64,000 nucleotides of DNA from Chloroflexus islandicus (GTDB lineage: Bacteria > Chloroflexota > Chloroflexia > Chloroflexales > Chloroflexaceae): assembly GCF_001650695.1 (NCBI RefSeq), contig NZ_LWQS01000125.1:51765-115764 (forward strand). Direction: 5' to 3'. The notes below the pieces were generated by a model. It saw only the letters and a list, made by a program, of their open reading frames with translations. It made no database searches and had not been told where the DNA came from. A program made the position numbers and the translations under genes. Shown piece by piece: positions 45,441-53,039 of the stretch (positions are counted from its first letter, which is position 1; every line of letters starts with the position of its first letter).

Positions 45441-45940
45441 CACGCCACCTCACCGGGGAAACGGCCATACTGGCGGTAGAACGGCACAATGCCTCCTGCG
45501 GCCCACACCTCGCGCAAGAAGAGCGGCGGCGGCGGCAAGTGGATCACGCGCCCAGCGCTGGTCGTGATCTTCCCGCTTTCCAAATCCAGCTCTACTTCAT
45601 CGCCATCAGCCAGCTCGTTGGTCAGATCAGCGGTAAAGCAGGGGATGCCGAGATTGAGCGCGTTGCGGAAGAAGATGCGGGCAAAGAGCGGAGCGATAAT
45701 CGCACCGATGCCGACCATACGCAGCGCCAGCGGAGCGTACTCGCGCGAGCTGCCGCAGCCAAAGTTCTTGCCGGCGACGATAATGTCGCCGGGGCGCACG
45801 TTGGGCGCGAAATCGGGCCGGTGTTCGATGAACGGGTAGCGGCGCAATTCACTCTCATCCTTCAACATATACGGCGCATAGCGACCGGGAACGATCTGAT
45901 CGGTATTGATGTCGGGGCCAAAAAGCCACACGCGAGCCAT
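45440..45940 (-). CDS. lysU: Homoaconitase small subunit (LeuD/aconitase swivel family)
   Basis: A 166-residue swivel-domain subunit that closes over the Fe-S active site of the large subunit. Signature GRYAPYMLKDESEL, GKNFGCGSSREYAPLAL (substrate-contacting Ser-Arg) and NALNLGIPCFTADL. With LysT it isomerises homocitrate to homoisocitrate via homoaconitate; by sequence alone it could be isopropylmalate isomerase. The start at 45940 (MARVWLFG) matches the family and has an AGAGAGG site; the frame is open 18 codons upstream into lysT. Confidence 0.88.
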   Translation of the reverse strand: MARVWLFGPDINTDQIVPGRYAPYMLKDESELRRYPFIEHRPDFAPNVRPGDIIVAGKNFGCGSSREYAPLALRMVGIGAIIAPLFARIFFRNALNLGIPCFTADLTNELADGDEVELDLESGKITTSAGRVIHLPPPPLFLREVWAAGGIVPFYRQYGRFPGEVA

Positions 45941-45968
45941 AGCAAAGCCTCTCTTTCTGCGCTGAGCG

Positions 45969-47219
45969 TTACTGCGATACGACCGGCTGGCCATCCATCA
46001 CCGCGCGCGGGTCGGTCAGATAGCCAGTGAGCGCCGTCGCGGCGGCGACTGCCGGCGAGGCGAGGTAGATCTGCGCTTCGGGACTGCCCATACGGCCACG
46101 GAAGTTACGGTTGCCGGTGAACAGGCAGACCTCGCCGGGGGCGAGCACTCCCATGTGGCGGCCAATGCACGCGCCGCACCCCGGTGTGCCGATGGTGGCG
46201 CCGGCGGCGAGCAAGGTGGCGAGGGTGCCATCGGCAGCGGCGCGTTGCAGCGCCTGTGCGCTAGCTGGCACGACGATCATGCGCACACCGGGAGCAAGCC
46301 GGCGTCCGGCCAGAATCTGGGCCGCGACCGCCATATCTTCGTAATGGCCGTTGGTGCAGGTCCCGAGGTAGACCACATCAACCGCCACCCGGCCCAGATC
46401 GCTCAGATCGGCGACGTTATCGACATAATGCGGCGCGGAGACTTGCGGCTCAAGTTGGCCGAGATCGATCTCTACCACTTCTTGATACTGCGCATCGGCA
46501 TCGACAGTGGGCACGAGCGGGCCGGTGAGATCGAGACCAGCCGGCGGAATAATCCCGGCCTTGGCCCCCATTTCAATCGAGAGGGTCGCCAGCGTCATCC
46601 GCTCCATCACACTAAGCTGCTCGACACCGTGCCACTCGATCGCGGCGTAGGTCGCGCCATCGGCGCGGAGCAGACGGGCGGCGCGGAGGGCCAAATCCTT
46701 CGGGCCGACGCCGAAGCCAAATGTGCCGCTTGCACGGACGACAATCGTCTCTGGCACACGCAGCCACGTCTTGCCGGTCGCCAGCGCCAGCGCAATATCG
46801 GTGCTGCCCATCCCGGTGCCAAACGCTCCGACGCAGCCATACGCCGTGCTATGGCTATCGCTGCCCAAAATCAACATGCCCGGTTGGGCCAACCCCTCTT
46901 CAACCAAGACCGGGTGCGAAATGCCGCGCCCGACATCAAACAGGTTGGGAATGCCCTGCGCGCGCACCCAGCGCCGCACCTCCTGCTGCTTCTCGGCGGT
47001 CTGCACGCTGGCGGCGGGAGCAACGTGGTCGATCACCACCGCCACCCGCTGCGGATCCCACACCCGCTCGGCGCCCAACTCTTGGTGCAGAATGCGGATG
47101 ATGCCGGGGGCCAAGCTATCATGCACCATCACCAGATCCACGTTCGCCGTCACGACATCACCGGCGCGCACCGGACGACCGGCGACGCGGCTCAAAATCT
47201 GTTCGCTCATCGTTGGCAT
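45969..47219 (-). CDS. lysT: Homoaconitase large subunit (LeuC/aconitase family)
   Basis: A 416-residue Fe-S hydro-lyase subunit. The three cluster ligands are visible as Cys in VVYLGTCTNGHYED and the two Cys of GTPGCGACIGRHMG. Other aconitase blocks are GSDSHSTAYGCVGAFGTGMGSTD (in two parts) and GNRNFRGRMGSPEAQIYLASP. Context with homocitrate synthase and LysW makes homoaconitase the best call. I chose the ATG at 47219 (MPTMSEQ) with GAGG upstream; MSEQ at 47210 is an alternative. It follows the synthase gene by 51 bp. Confidence 0.88.
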   Translation of the reverse strand: MPTMSEQILSRVAGRPVRAGDVVTANVDLVMVHDSLAPGIIRILHQELGAERVWDPQRVAVVIDHVAPAASVQTAEKQQEVRRWVRAQGIPNLFDVGRGISHPVLVEEGLAQPGMLILGSDSHSTAYGCVGAFGTGMGSTDIALALATGKTWLRVPETIVVRASGTFGFGVGPKDLALRAARLLRADGATYAAIEWHGVEQLSVMERMTLATLSIEMGAKAGIIPPAGLDLTGPLVPTVDADAQYQEVVEIDLGQLEPQVSAPHYVDNVADLSDLGRVAVDVVYLGTCTNGHYEDMAVAAQILAGRRLAPGVRMIVVPASAQALQRAAADGTLATLLAAGATIGTPGCGACIGRHMGVLAPGEVCLFTGNRNFRGRMGSPEAQIYLASPAVAAATALTGYLTDPRAVMDGQPVVSQ

Positions 47220-47270
47220 AGTCGTATCCTCGTTGTAGTTGGTGGCCGCACGCCGCGCGGCCATACGGTG

Positions 47271-48398
47271 TTATTCAGCGTAACTGTACAGAATTTCGTC
47301 GATCATGGCGCCATCAAGGTCGTGTTCGTCGCCAAGGGCCTTAATGCGGGCGGCGGCAGCGCGAGCCTGCGCTTCGCTGAGGGTAATGCCCAGCTCGCGG
47401 GCCCGTTCAGCGACTGCGTGCCACCCCACAAGGCGATGGGCAACCGCGATCGTGCGCTGGCGGCCAAACAGGTTCGGATCGAGCACTTCGTAACTGCGCG
47501 GATCGGCCAGCACCGCCTTGGTATGCATCCCGGCCTTGTGGTGGAAGGCGGTGGGACTGGTGATGCACTGGTTGAACGGAATCTCGATGCCGAGCATCGT
47601 GGCGACGGTCTCATCAATCTTGGGCAGCAGGTCGAGCCGGTAACGCTGCACGCGGGCCGGGTCTACGCTGGCCAGCCGGGCGATCATCCCGCTCAGGCTG
47701 GCGATGCCATTGCGTTCGCCAATGCCGAGCACCGTCACATCAAGGTGGGTGGCGCCGGCTTCGGCAGCGCAGAAGGTATTGGCGATAGCGCAGCCGCTGT
47801 CGTTGTGGCCATGAAATTCGATGTCGCACTTGACTTCGGCGCGCACCGCGCTGACCACATCGTAGACTTGCCGTGGCGTGGCGATGCCAACCGTATCAGC
47901 GAGGCCGATCCGCTGCACTCCCATCTCTTCAACGGCGCGGTAGATGCGGATCAGGTCGGCGAGATCGGTGCGAAAGCTATCTTCGCTTGAAAAGCGCACT
48001 TCGAGGTCGTGGTCACGCAAGAAGGTGATCACCTGTCGCGCTTCTTCCAGAATCTCGCTCAAACTCCGGCCATGGCTAACCGTGCGCAGTGGTTCAGAGG
48101 TGGCGAAGAGCAGGTTCGCACCTTGCGCGCCGTGTTCAACGGCGAGGCGAGCATCGGCCATGTGGCAGCGAATATGGGTGAGGATACGAGCGCGCAAGCC
48201 GCGGCGAGCGATCGTAGCAAGATCACGCGCGCTTTGCGGCGAAGCGGCGGGCGAGGTCATTTCGATGTACTCAACGCCAAAAGCGTCGAGCATCTCGGCG
48301 ATAGCGATGCGTTGAGCGGTGGTAAAGCGGGCGCTGGCGAACTGTTCGCCTTCGCGTAAGGTCGTATCGACAAAAAACAGGCGCTCAGGCAATGGCAT
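47271..48398 (-). CDS. hcs: Homocitrate synthase
   Basis: Condenses 2-oxoglutarate and acetyl-CoA to homocitrate, the committed step of the aminoadipate lysine pathway. A 375-residue DRE-TIM metallolyase: DTTLREGEQFASARFTT with the catalytic Arg, EYIEMTSPAASPQS, the metal ligands in IEFHGHNDSGCAIANTF and GIGERNGIASLSG. The Thermus-like segments SPTAFHHKAGMHTKAV and the absence of the leucine allosteric domain separate it from isopropylmalate synthase. GAGAGGTG lies 7 bp before the ATG. It heads the lys unit, with an attenuator-like leader upstream and a 14-bp overlap with a 36-codon ORF. Feedback control by lysine is expected from the family. Confidence 0.9.
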   Translation of the reverse strand: MPLPERLFFVDTTLREGEQFASARFTTAQRIAIAEMLDAFGVEYIEMTSPAASPQSARDLATIARRGLRARILTHIRCHMADARLAVEHGAQGANLLFATSEPLRTVSHGRSLSEILEEARQVITFLRDHDLEVRFSSEDSFRTDLADLIRIYRAVEEMGVQRIGLADTVGIATPRQVYDVVSAVRAEVKCDIEFHGHNDSGCAIANTFCAAEAGATHLDVTVLGIGERNGIASLSGMIARLASVDPARVQRYRLDLLPKIDETVATMLGIEIPFNQCITSPTAFHHKAGMHTKAVLADPRSYEVLDPNLFGRQRTIAVAHRLVGWHAVAERARELGITLSEAQARAAAARIKALGDEHDLDGAMIDEILYSYAE

Positions 48399-48495
48399 AC
48401 AGTGGCACCTCTCTCACTTGACAAGAGCCAAACAGTTCGGGCCGGCAGTAGCGTGGCGTGTAAGCAATTGGGCTGGTCATGGTGATCCGTTTCAT
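48385..48495 (-). CDS. 36-residue ORF overlapping the homocitrate synthase start
   Basis: An ATG with an excellent ribosome site (GGAGG at 48501-48505, five bases upstream) opens a 36-codon frame beginning MKRITMTSPIAYTPRY and ending VPLYAIA. Its stop lies 14 bp inside the homocitrate synthase gene in another frame. It lies beyond the putative terminator, so it is translated only on read-through mRNA. Translation through it should open the synthase start by coupling. It contains one Lys and two Cys and matches no family I know. It could be a second leader peptide or a coupling device. Confidence 0.55.
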   Translation of the reverse strand: MKRITMTSPIAYTPRYCRPELFGSCQVREVPLYAIA

Positions 48496-48510
48496 ACATT
48501 CCTCCACACA

Positions 48511-48592
48511 AACAATTGACCCGGCGCACCGTTGGTCTGGTGAGCCGGGTCTTGTCTCTTACACACAGCAGACAAGCGTAGCTAACCAGACC
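48511..48592 (-). promoter_or_regulatory. Candidate transcription attenuator of the lysine operon
   Basis: Read 5'-3' on the minus strand: segment A GGTCTGGT (48592-48585) at the end of the leader ORF; a 7-bp hairpin CTTGTCT/AGACAAG (48576-48570, 48557-48551); then GACCCGGC (48551-48544), CACC-loop-GGTG, and GCCGGGTC (48525-48518) followed by AATTGTTTG. The last is a 12-bp interrupted stem with a weak U-tail. Its loop region contains ACCAGACC (48541-48534), perfectly complementary to segment A. Pairing A with the loop would prevent the terminator; a ribosome covering A would permit it. Confidence 0.65.
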
Positions 48593-48650
48593 TTGCGTCC
48601 GGCTTCTTCGCGCGCTTGCTCTGCTTGGTGGATGCGTGTACGTTTCTCAT
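48582..48650 (-). CDS. Lysine-rich leader peptide of the lys operon (22 aa)
   Basis: ATG at 48650 opens 22 codons (MRNVHASTKQSK...ARSG) ending in TAG at 48582-48584. Four codons are Lys, all AAG (positions 9, 12, 15, 16), including a tandem pair; three are Arg. The ORF begins only 9 bp after the -10 box, so the mRNA would be leaderless or nearly so, and no Shine-Dalgarno site precedes it. Its last codons form the antiterminator strand. A ribosome pausing at the Lys codons would leave that strand free; one reaching the stop would mask it. Confidence 0.6.
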   Translation of the reverse strand: MRNVHASTKQSKRAKKPDARSG

Positions 48651-48659
48651 AGTGCGACG

Positions 48660-48688
48660 AATATACCAGAAGTCGAGGATTGTGTCAA
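48660..48688 (-). promoter_or_regulatory. Sigma70-type promoter of the lysine operon
   Basis: Minus-strand TTGACA (48683-48688), exactly 17 bp, then TATATT (48660-48665). Transcription should start at about 48652, directly at the leader ATG. This is one of the best promoters in the window. Confidence 0.8.
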
Positions 48689-48762
48689 ATGGGGAGCAGG
48701 TATGCGAAGGCTATGCAGCTACTCCGCAGATTCACAGGTGCAAAGCCCTAGAGACGCTTAAT

Positions 48763-49047
48763 GCAAAGGCGCGAAGGGCGCAGCGGGTGCAAAGGGGGTT
48801 GGGGGAACGCCGCTCCCCGGATGTCATTGCGAGCCGCCGGAGGTGGCGAAGCAATCTCCCCCCGCGCGGGATTCCGTCACTCATCGATCAGCCCGCGCAG
48901 CGGGCTTCGTAACCCTAGCCCGGCCCTTCAGGGCCGGGTGATACAGCACGGGGATACACTTTCTTGCCCCCACCCCTTGCCCCTCCCCCGCTGGGGGAGG
49001 GGAATCTTACGCCTCCCCCCAGCAGGGGGAGGTTGGGAGGGGGGCAT
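48763..49047. repeat. 285-bp repeat, copy 1 of a tandem pair
   Basis: A composite of dispersed elements (GCAAAGGCGCGAAGGGCGCA..., TCATTGCGAGCCGCC...GAAGCAATC, AGCCCGCGCAGCGGGCT, GGCCCTTCAGGGCC, CCCTCCCCCGCTGGGGGAGG in blocks). It is repeated 311 bp downstream almost without change. No gene lies between 48699 and 49387; long open frames here are compositional. Confidence 0.9.
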
Positions 49048-49073
49048 ACTCTAGGCCGCAGAGGATGGTAAAC

Positions 49074-49358
49074 GCAAAGGCGCGAAGGGCGCAGCGGGTG
49101 CAAAGGGGGTTGGGGGAACGCCGCTCCCCGGATGTCATTGCGAGCCGCCGGAGGTGGCGAAGCAATCTCCCCCCGCGCGGGATTCCGTCACTCATCGATC
49201 AGCCCGCGCAGCGGGCTTCGTAACCCTAGCCCGGCCCTTCAGGGCCGGGTGATACAGCACGGGGATACACTTTCTTGCCCCCACCCCTTGCCCCTCCCCC
49301 GCTGGGGGAGGGGAATCTTACGCCTTCCCCCAGCGGGGGGAGGTTGGGAGGGGGGCAT
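49074..49358. repeat. 285-bp repeat, copy 2 of a tandem pair
   Basis: Almost identical to 48763-49047, with the few differences I see near the right end (CCTTCCCCCAGCGGGGGG against CCTCCCCCCAGCAGGGGG). The 26-bp spacer 49048-49073 is unique. The near-identity indicates a recent duplication upstream of the lysine operon promoter. Confidence 0.9.
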
Positions 49359-49387
49359 TTTCCCAAAACGCCATACTCGTAACATAC

Positions 49388-50326
49388 TTACGGATTCGGC
49401 GTCGCTTCCGTCCCAGCCGGTGCGATGTTCTGCGGTGTAGCGCGAGTCGTAGCTGGATCGTTCAAAATATCGTCGGTCGGAATGCTCAGCATCGTCAGCA
49501 GGCCGTTATCGCCGCCGACAAACCGGGGCATGATGCCGTCCCAGCGTTCGATGAAGCGCAGTTGCAGCAATTGCGGCGAGACCACTTCGCCGAGCAAGCG
49601 GAGCGACTCGGCTTCGGCGCGAGCGATTTCGAGGCGAGCCTTCGCTTCGGCTTCGGCACGAGCCACCTGCTGCTGGGCTTCGATCCGCGCTCGCTCAAGC
49701 TCGCGGGCAGCGCGCAGCGCATCTTGCTCGGCTACCTGCTTGGCCTCGATCGCACGGGCGAATTCCGGGCTGAAGTTAAAGTCGGTGATCGAGACATTCT
49801 CGACGATCACGCCACGCGGCATCAGCCGCTCGCTTAACACGCTCAGGATCAAATCAGAAACTTCAGGCCGGCGGGTGATCAGCTCTTCGGCGGTAAAGCG
49901 GGCCGTAGCCGCCTTAATCGCCTCTTGAATGGCTGGATCGACCACTCTGCGCTCGTAATCGACGCCAATTTCGCGCACCAGCCGGTCAACCTGCGCAGCA
50001 TCGGGCCGGTAGTTGATCACCACCTGCGTCGTCACCGTCTGCAAGTCGCGCGATGCTGCGCTCGAATTCGATTCGTAGCGCTGGGTGCGCACTTCCACCA
50101 CCGTCACTGAGGTGATGAACGGCATGCGGAAGTGCAATCCCTCGTCGAGTACGCCAGTAATCTCGCCGAACGTTTTCAACACGCCGCGGGTGCCGGCTTC
50201 AATGGTGGTGACTGCATTGCTGGCCATAAACACGCCGATCATCACAAGGAGCGCGATGGCGACGAATGCTGACATCGACCAGCCTTGCATTGGCGGAGTA
50301 GGAAATGATTGGCGACCTTGGTTCAT
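49388..50326 (-). CDS. Prohibitin-like SPFH/band 7 protein
   Basis: A 312-residue protein with an N-terminal transmembrane anchor (about 18-38, MSAFVAIALLVMIGVFMAS), an SPFH domain starting TTIEAGTRGVLKTFGEI and a prohibitin-like core (LQTVTTQVVINYRPD; VSITDFNFSPEFARAIEAKQVAEQ in parts). It ends with an Ala/Glu coiled coil and a Thr/Pro/Ala tail. Closer to true prohibitin/HflK-C than the SPFH protein at 32534. The ATG at 50326 (MNQGRQSF) is preferred; the frame extends 21 codons upstream. Likely an oligomeric membrane scaffold. Confidence 0.9.
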   Translation of the reverse strand: MNQGRQSFPTPPMQGWSMSAFVAIALLVMIGVFMASNAVTTIEAGTRGVLKTFGEITGVLDEGLHFRMPFITSVTVVEVRTQRYESNSSAASRDLQTVTTQVVINYRPDAAQVDRLVREIGVDYERRVVDPAIQEAIKAATARFTAEELITRRPEVSDLILSVLSERLMPRGVIVENVSITDFNFSPEFARAIEAKQVAEQDALRAARELERARIEAQQQVARAEAEAKARLEIARAEAESLRLLGEVVSPQLLQLRFIERWDGIMPRFVGGDNGLLTMLSIPTDDILNDPATTRATPQNIAPAGTEATPNP

Positions 50327-50768
50327 AGCAGTTCTCTTTCTGGCTCTATGATGCAACGACGGCAGATGATCAATCGCTATCCCCGTCATCTATGACGCTC
50401 ATGTGCAGTATACCTGATCCTGATCGGGTAATGATGGGGGATTTATCCCGTACTCGATGGGTGACATCTTTGCCAGATGGCAGCATCGCGCAATAAGGTG
50501 CGGTAGGGAAGTAGGGCAAGGCGAGGAGGGGCGGTGTATTAATTTCAAAAGATTTTGGTTGACAAACCTCTGATATTAGAGTACTCTTACTCACAATACT
50601 TGCTGCCGCGATCTTTAGGTCTAGAGGCAACTATAGCAGTTGTTGCTGAACGCATACACCTTTTTCATCACATCAATTGGAAGACCCAAGATGGCCTCAT
50701 CTAGGTCTCATCATGGCGGCGGTGCAGCGTGCCGTTCGGTATGATTCTGGCGTGAAAGTAGGCGTGAA
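50327..50768. other. Intergenic region upstream of the ABC ATPase gene
   Basis: About 440 bp without a gene, between divergent SPFH and ABC genes. It holds the shared metal-type promoter at 50541-50587 and a leader of about 175 bp before the ABC ATPase start. I looked for cobalamin and other riboswitch consensus elements and saw none. Confidence 0.6.
50541..50587 (+). promoter_or_regulatory. Promoter/operator shared with the flavodoxin unit, copy 1
   Basis: AATTTCAAAAGATTTTGG then TTGACA (50559-50564), 17 bp, TACTCT (50582-50587). Twelve or more consecutive positions around the -35 (TTTGGTTGACAAAC), plus TATTAGA in the spacer, are identical to the element at 52870-52916. GGTT-gaca-AACC forms a small inverted repeat over the -35 and AGAGTACTCT a perfect palindrome over the -10, both suited to repressor binding. 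Confidence 0.6.
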
Positions 50769-51587
50769 ATGAGTCTCACTACCAAACAACTAACACTAGC
50801 CTATGACCATTCGGTGATCATCAACAGCATGGATATTGCCATTCCCGCCGGCCAGATAACGGCACTGGTCGGGCCAAACGGCTGCGGCAAGAGCACACTC
50901 TTGCGGGGGTTGGCGCGCCTGTTGCGTCCTAGGCATGGTGTTGCGCTGCTCGATGGCAGGTCGATCCACCATTTGCCAACTCGCGAACTTGCGAAACGAC
51001 TCGGTATCTTACCGCAAAGCCCGGTAGCGCCTGAAGGCTTAACAGTGCGCGAATTGGTAGCGCAGGGGAGGTATCCGCATCAATCATGGTTTCAACAATG
51101 GTCGACCGATGATGAAACCGCAGTCCAACGGGCGCTGGAATTAACCGGGATGGTTGAGTTGGCCGAACGTCCGGTTGATGCTTTATCGGGCGGGCAGCGC
51201 CAGCGAGCATGGATTGCGATGACGCTGGCTCAAGCGACACCAGTGATCCTGCTCGATGAACCAACCACGTTTCTCGATCTCGCTCACCAAGTAGAAGTCT
51301 TGCAATTGCTCGAGCGGCTCAATCGTGCAGAGGGGCGCACCATCGTGATGGTGGTTCACGATCTTAATCATGCAACTCGCTACGCCCATCATTTGATTGC
51401 GCTCAAAGCCGGCGCTGTCGTTGCCGCTGGCCCGCCAGCTGCTATTGTTACTCCCGAATTGCTACGAATGGTGTTCGGTGTCGAAGCGGCAGTTGTGCCT
51501 GATCCGCGTACGGGTGCGCCGCTGTGTATTACGTATGGATTGGCCGAACCGGCATTGGCTGGACAAGAGGTGTTGTATGCGTCTTAA
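50769..51587 (+). CDS. ABC transporter ATPase, iron-siderophore/cobalamin type
   Basis: A 272-residue FecE/FepC/BtuD-like ATPase. Walker [17 protein letters not shown]-loop [16 protein letters not shown], signature [15 protein letters not shown], Walker [15 protein letters not shown] and the His-switch VVHDLNHA are all intact. It energises import of a metal chelate with a membrane permease that is not encoded nearby; a matching lipoprotein binding protein lies at 53797. Its promoter resembles that of the flavodoxin gene. Followed by a cupin and a YwiC-like gene on the same strand. Confidence 0.92.
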   Translation: MSLTTKQLTLAYDHSVIINSMDIAIPAGQITALVGPNGCGKSTLLRGLARLLRPRHGVALLDGRSIHHLPTRELAKRLGILPQSPVAPEGLTVRELVAQGRYPHQSWFQQWSTDDETAVQRALELTGMVELAERPVDALSGGQRQRAWIAMTLAQATPVILLDEPTTFLDLAHQVEVLQLLERLNRAEGRTIVMVVHDLNHATRYAHHLIALKAGAVVAAGPPAAIVTPELLRMVFGVEAAVVPDPRTGAPLCITYGLAEPALAGQEVLYAS

Positions 51588-51669
51588 CTGTCGGCATTAT
51601 ACTAGACAGCATACTAGGTGACCAGCGTGTTAGACGTAGATCGACGGTCGCTATAAAAGCGAGGAGACT

Positions 51670-51990
51670 ATGGATGCAGCAACGATTCGGCAGTTGGTTG
51701 AGCAGATCAGCATCCCGGACGATGGCACGATCAGCCGGACGATCTACCAAGACGAGGCAATTAAAGCAGTGTTGTTTGGCTTTTCCGCCGGACAGGAGCT
51801 GTCAGAGCATACTGCCACAGCTCCGGCGATTCTGCACTTTGTGCAAGGCGAAGCGCGAGTGACGCTCGGCCCGGAGGTGATTGATGCCAAGCCCAATACG
51901 TGGGTGTATATGCCGGCCCGTCTGCCGCACAGTATTCAGACCCGAACACCGGTGATCATGCTGTTGTTGCTGCTCAAAGGCGCGCGGTGA
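51670..51990 (+). CDS. Small cupin-domain protein
   Basis: A 106-residue single-domain cupin. The first metal motif is partly visible as GQELSEHTATAPAILHFVQGEARVTLG (in two halves), and the second as PNTWVYMPARLPHSIQTRT. Ligands appear to be the His in SEHTA and HFVQGE and the late His in LPHSI. Small cupins act as metal-dependent enzymes or sensors. GAGGAGACT precedes the ATG. It lies between the ABC ATPase and YwiC-like genes, so a metal or redox link is likely but unproven. Confidence 0.8.
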   Translation: MDAATIRQLVEQISIPDDGTISRTIYQDEAIKAVLFGFSAGQELSEHTATAPAILHFVQGEARVTLGPEVIDAKPNTWVYMPARLPHSIQTRTPVIMLLLLLKGAR

Positions 51991-52000
51991 GGATGAGTGC

Positions 52001-52822
52001 ATGTCAAGCGATCATCATGTTGCCATGAAGCAATCGTCGTCTGTGCGTTTGCGCCCCATTGCCTTGCCGGTCGAGCATGGCGGCTGGGGGTTGTTGGCAG
52101 CGCCAGTTGCGTTAGGCTTATGGCTGGCTCCGTCGCTGGCCGGCGTTTGGTTGGGGCTGGCCGCGTTGGGTGCGTTTCTGACCCGCCAGCCGTTAAAGTT
52201 GGCGCTCGGCGATTACCAGCGCGGCAAACGGTATCCACGCACCATTTGGGCCGAGCGCTTTGCGCTCGGCTATGGCGCAATCGCTCTAATTGGTCTGATC
52301 TTGGCAATTAGGAGCGCGGCAGCGCCGTTTTGGCTGCCGATTGCGCTTGCTGTCCCCATTGCGCTTGGCCAATTGTTGTTCGATGTGCGTAAGCAGAGTC
52401 GCGCGCTCGTCGCTGAGTTGTTTGGCGCAGTGGCAATAAGTGCGTTGGCTGCAGCGATCATGATGGCAGATGGCTGGCCATTATGGCCAGCGTTGTTAGT
52501 GTGGTTGCTGCTGGCCATCCAATCTGTGACAGCCATCATCTATGTCAGAATTCGCTTGCGGTTGGCGCGCAACGAACCGGCGCGGCGCATGCCGGCATTC
52601 CTTTGGCACGGAGCTGCATTGGCGATTGCCAGTGGATCCGTCGCACTGGGATGGGCTGGCTGGCCGGTGTTGTTCGTCTTTGGGTTATCGGCGCTGCGCT
52701 GCTGGATCGGGCTATTGCCACGCAGTCTTGCCACGCCAACACCACTGGTCGGCGCGCAAGAGATAGTGATGAGCCTCATCACAGTCGCCGGTATTGCGCT
52801 CGGCTTGTCTCCTCTCGCATAA
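52001..52822 (+). CDS. YwiC-like membrane protein
   Basis: A 273-residue protein with about eight to nine hydrophobic segments. The hallmark LPVEHGGWGLLAAP near residue 22 and RQPLKLALGDYQRGKRYPRT at 60-80 match the YwiC-like family, membrane proteins of unknown role often near nitrate/redox genes. It begins 10 bp after the cupin gene. An ATG at 52025 is possible, but the first ATG is used here. It ends 65 bp before the next promoter. Confidence 0.8.
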   Translation: MSSDHHVAMKQSSSVRLRPIALPVEHGGWGLLAAPVALGLWLAPSLAGVWLGLAALGAFLTRQPLKLALGDYQRGKRYPRTIWAERFALGYGAIALIGLILAIRSAAAPFWLPIALAVPIALGQLLFDVRKQSRALVAELFGAVAISALAAAIMMADGWPLWPALLVWLLLAIQSVTAIIYVRIRLRLARNEPARRMPAFLWHGAALAIASGSVALGWAGWPVLFVFGLSALRCWIGLLPRSLATPTPLVGAQEIVMSLITVAGIALGLSPLA

Positions 52823-52869
52823 GGTCGCCATTGACACTATGCCGCAGTGGTTTCGCCATAGCGCTGATT

Positions 52870-52916
52870 AATTTTTAAAGTATTTGGTTGACAAACTAAT
52901 TTTATTAGAATATACT
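52870..52916 (+). promoter_or_regulatory. Promoter/operator shared with the ABC ATPase unit, copy 2
   Basis: ATTTTTAAAGTATTTGG then TTGACA (52888-52893), exactly 17 bp, TATACT (52911-52916). The element aligns without gaps to the copy at 50541-50587, including TTTGGTTGACAAAC and TATTAGA. It drives the flavodoxin gene and possibly the two genes after it. Confidence 0.7.
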
Positions 52917-53039
52917 AAGTCTAACAATTCGAGTTATGGAACTCACGATCATCACTTCGCCAGCGTTTAATGGGTGATCTCCGCCGAGGAAGGCTCTGGG
53001 GCTAAATTACTTGTAGTTCATTTCCTGAGGAGTCCGGCC

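Noticed and set aside
44442..47219. Annotation as leucine genes leuB/leuC/leuD
   Set aside because: The neighbouring synthase lacks the leucine-binding domain and resembles homocitrate synthase, and the cluster continues with LysW and LysX.
46155..47990. 611-codon plus-strand open frame
   Set aside because: Antisense to homoaconitase large subunit and homocitrate synthase; low stop density is due to GC-rich codon usage.
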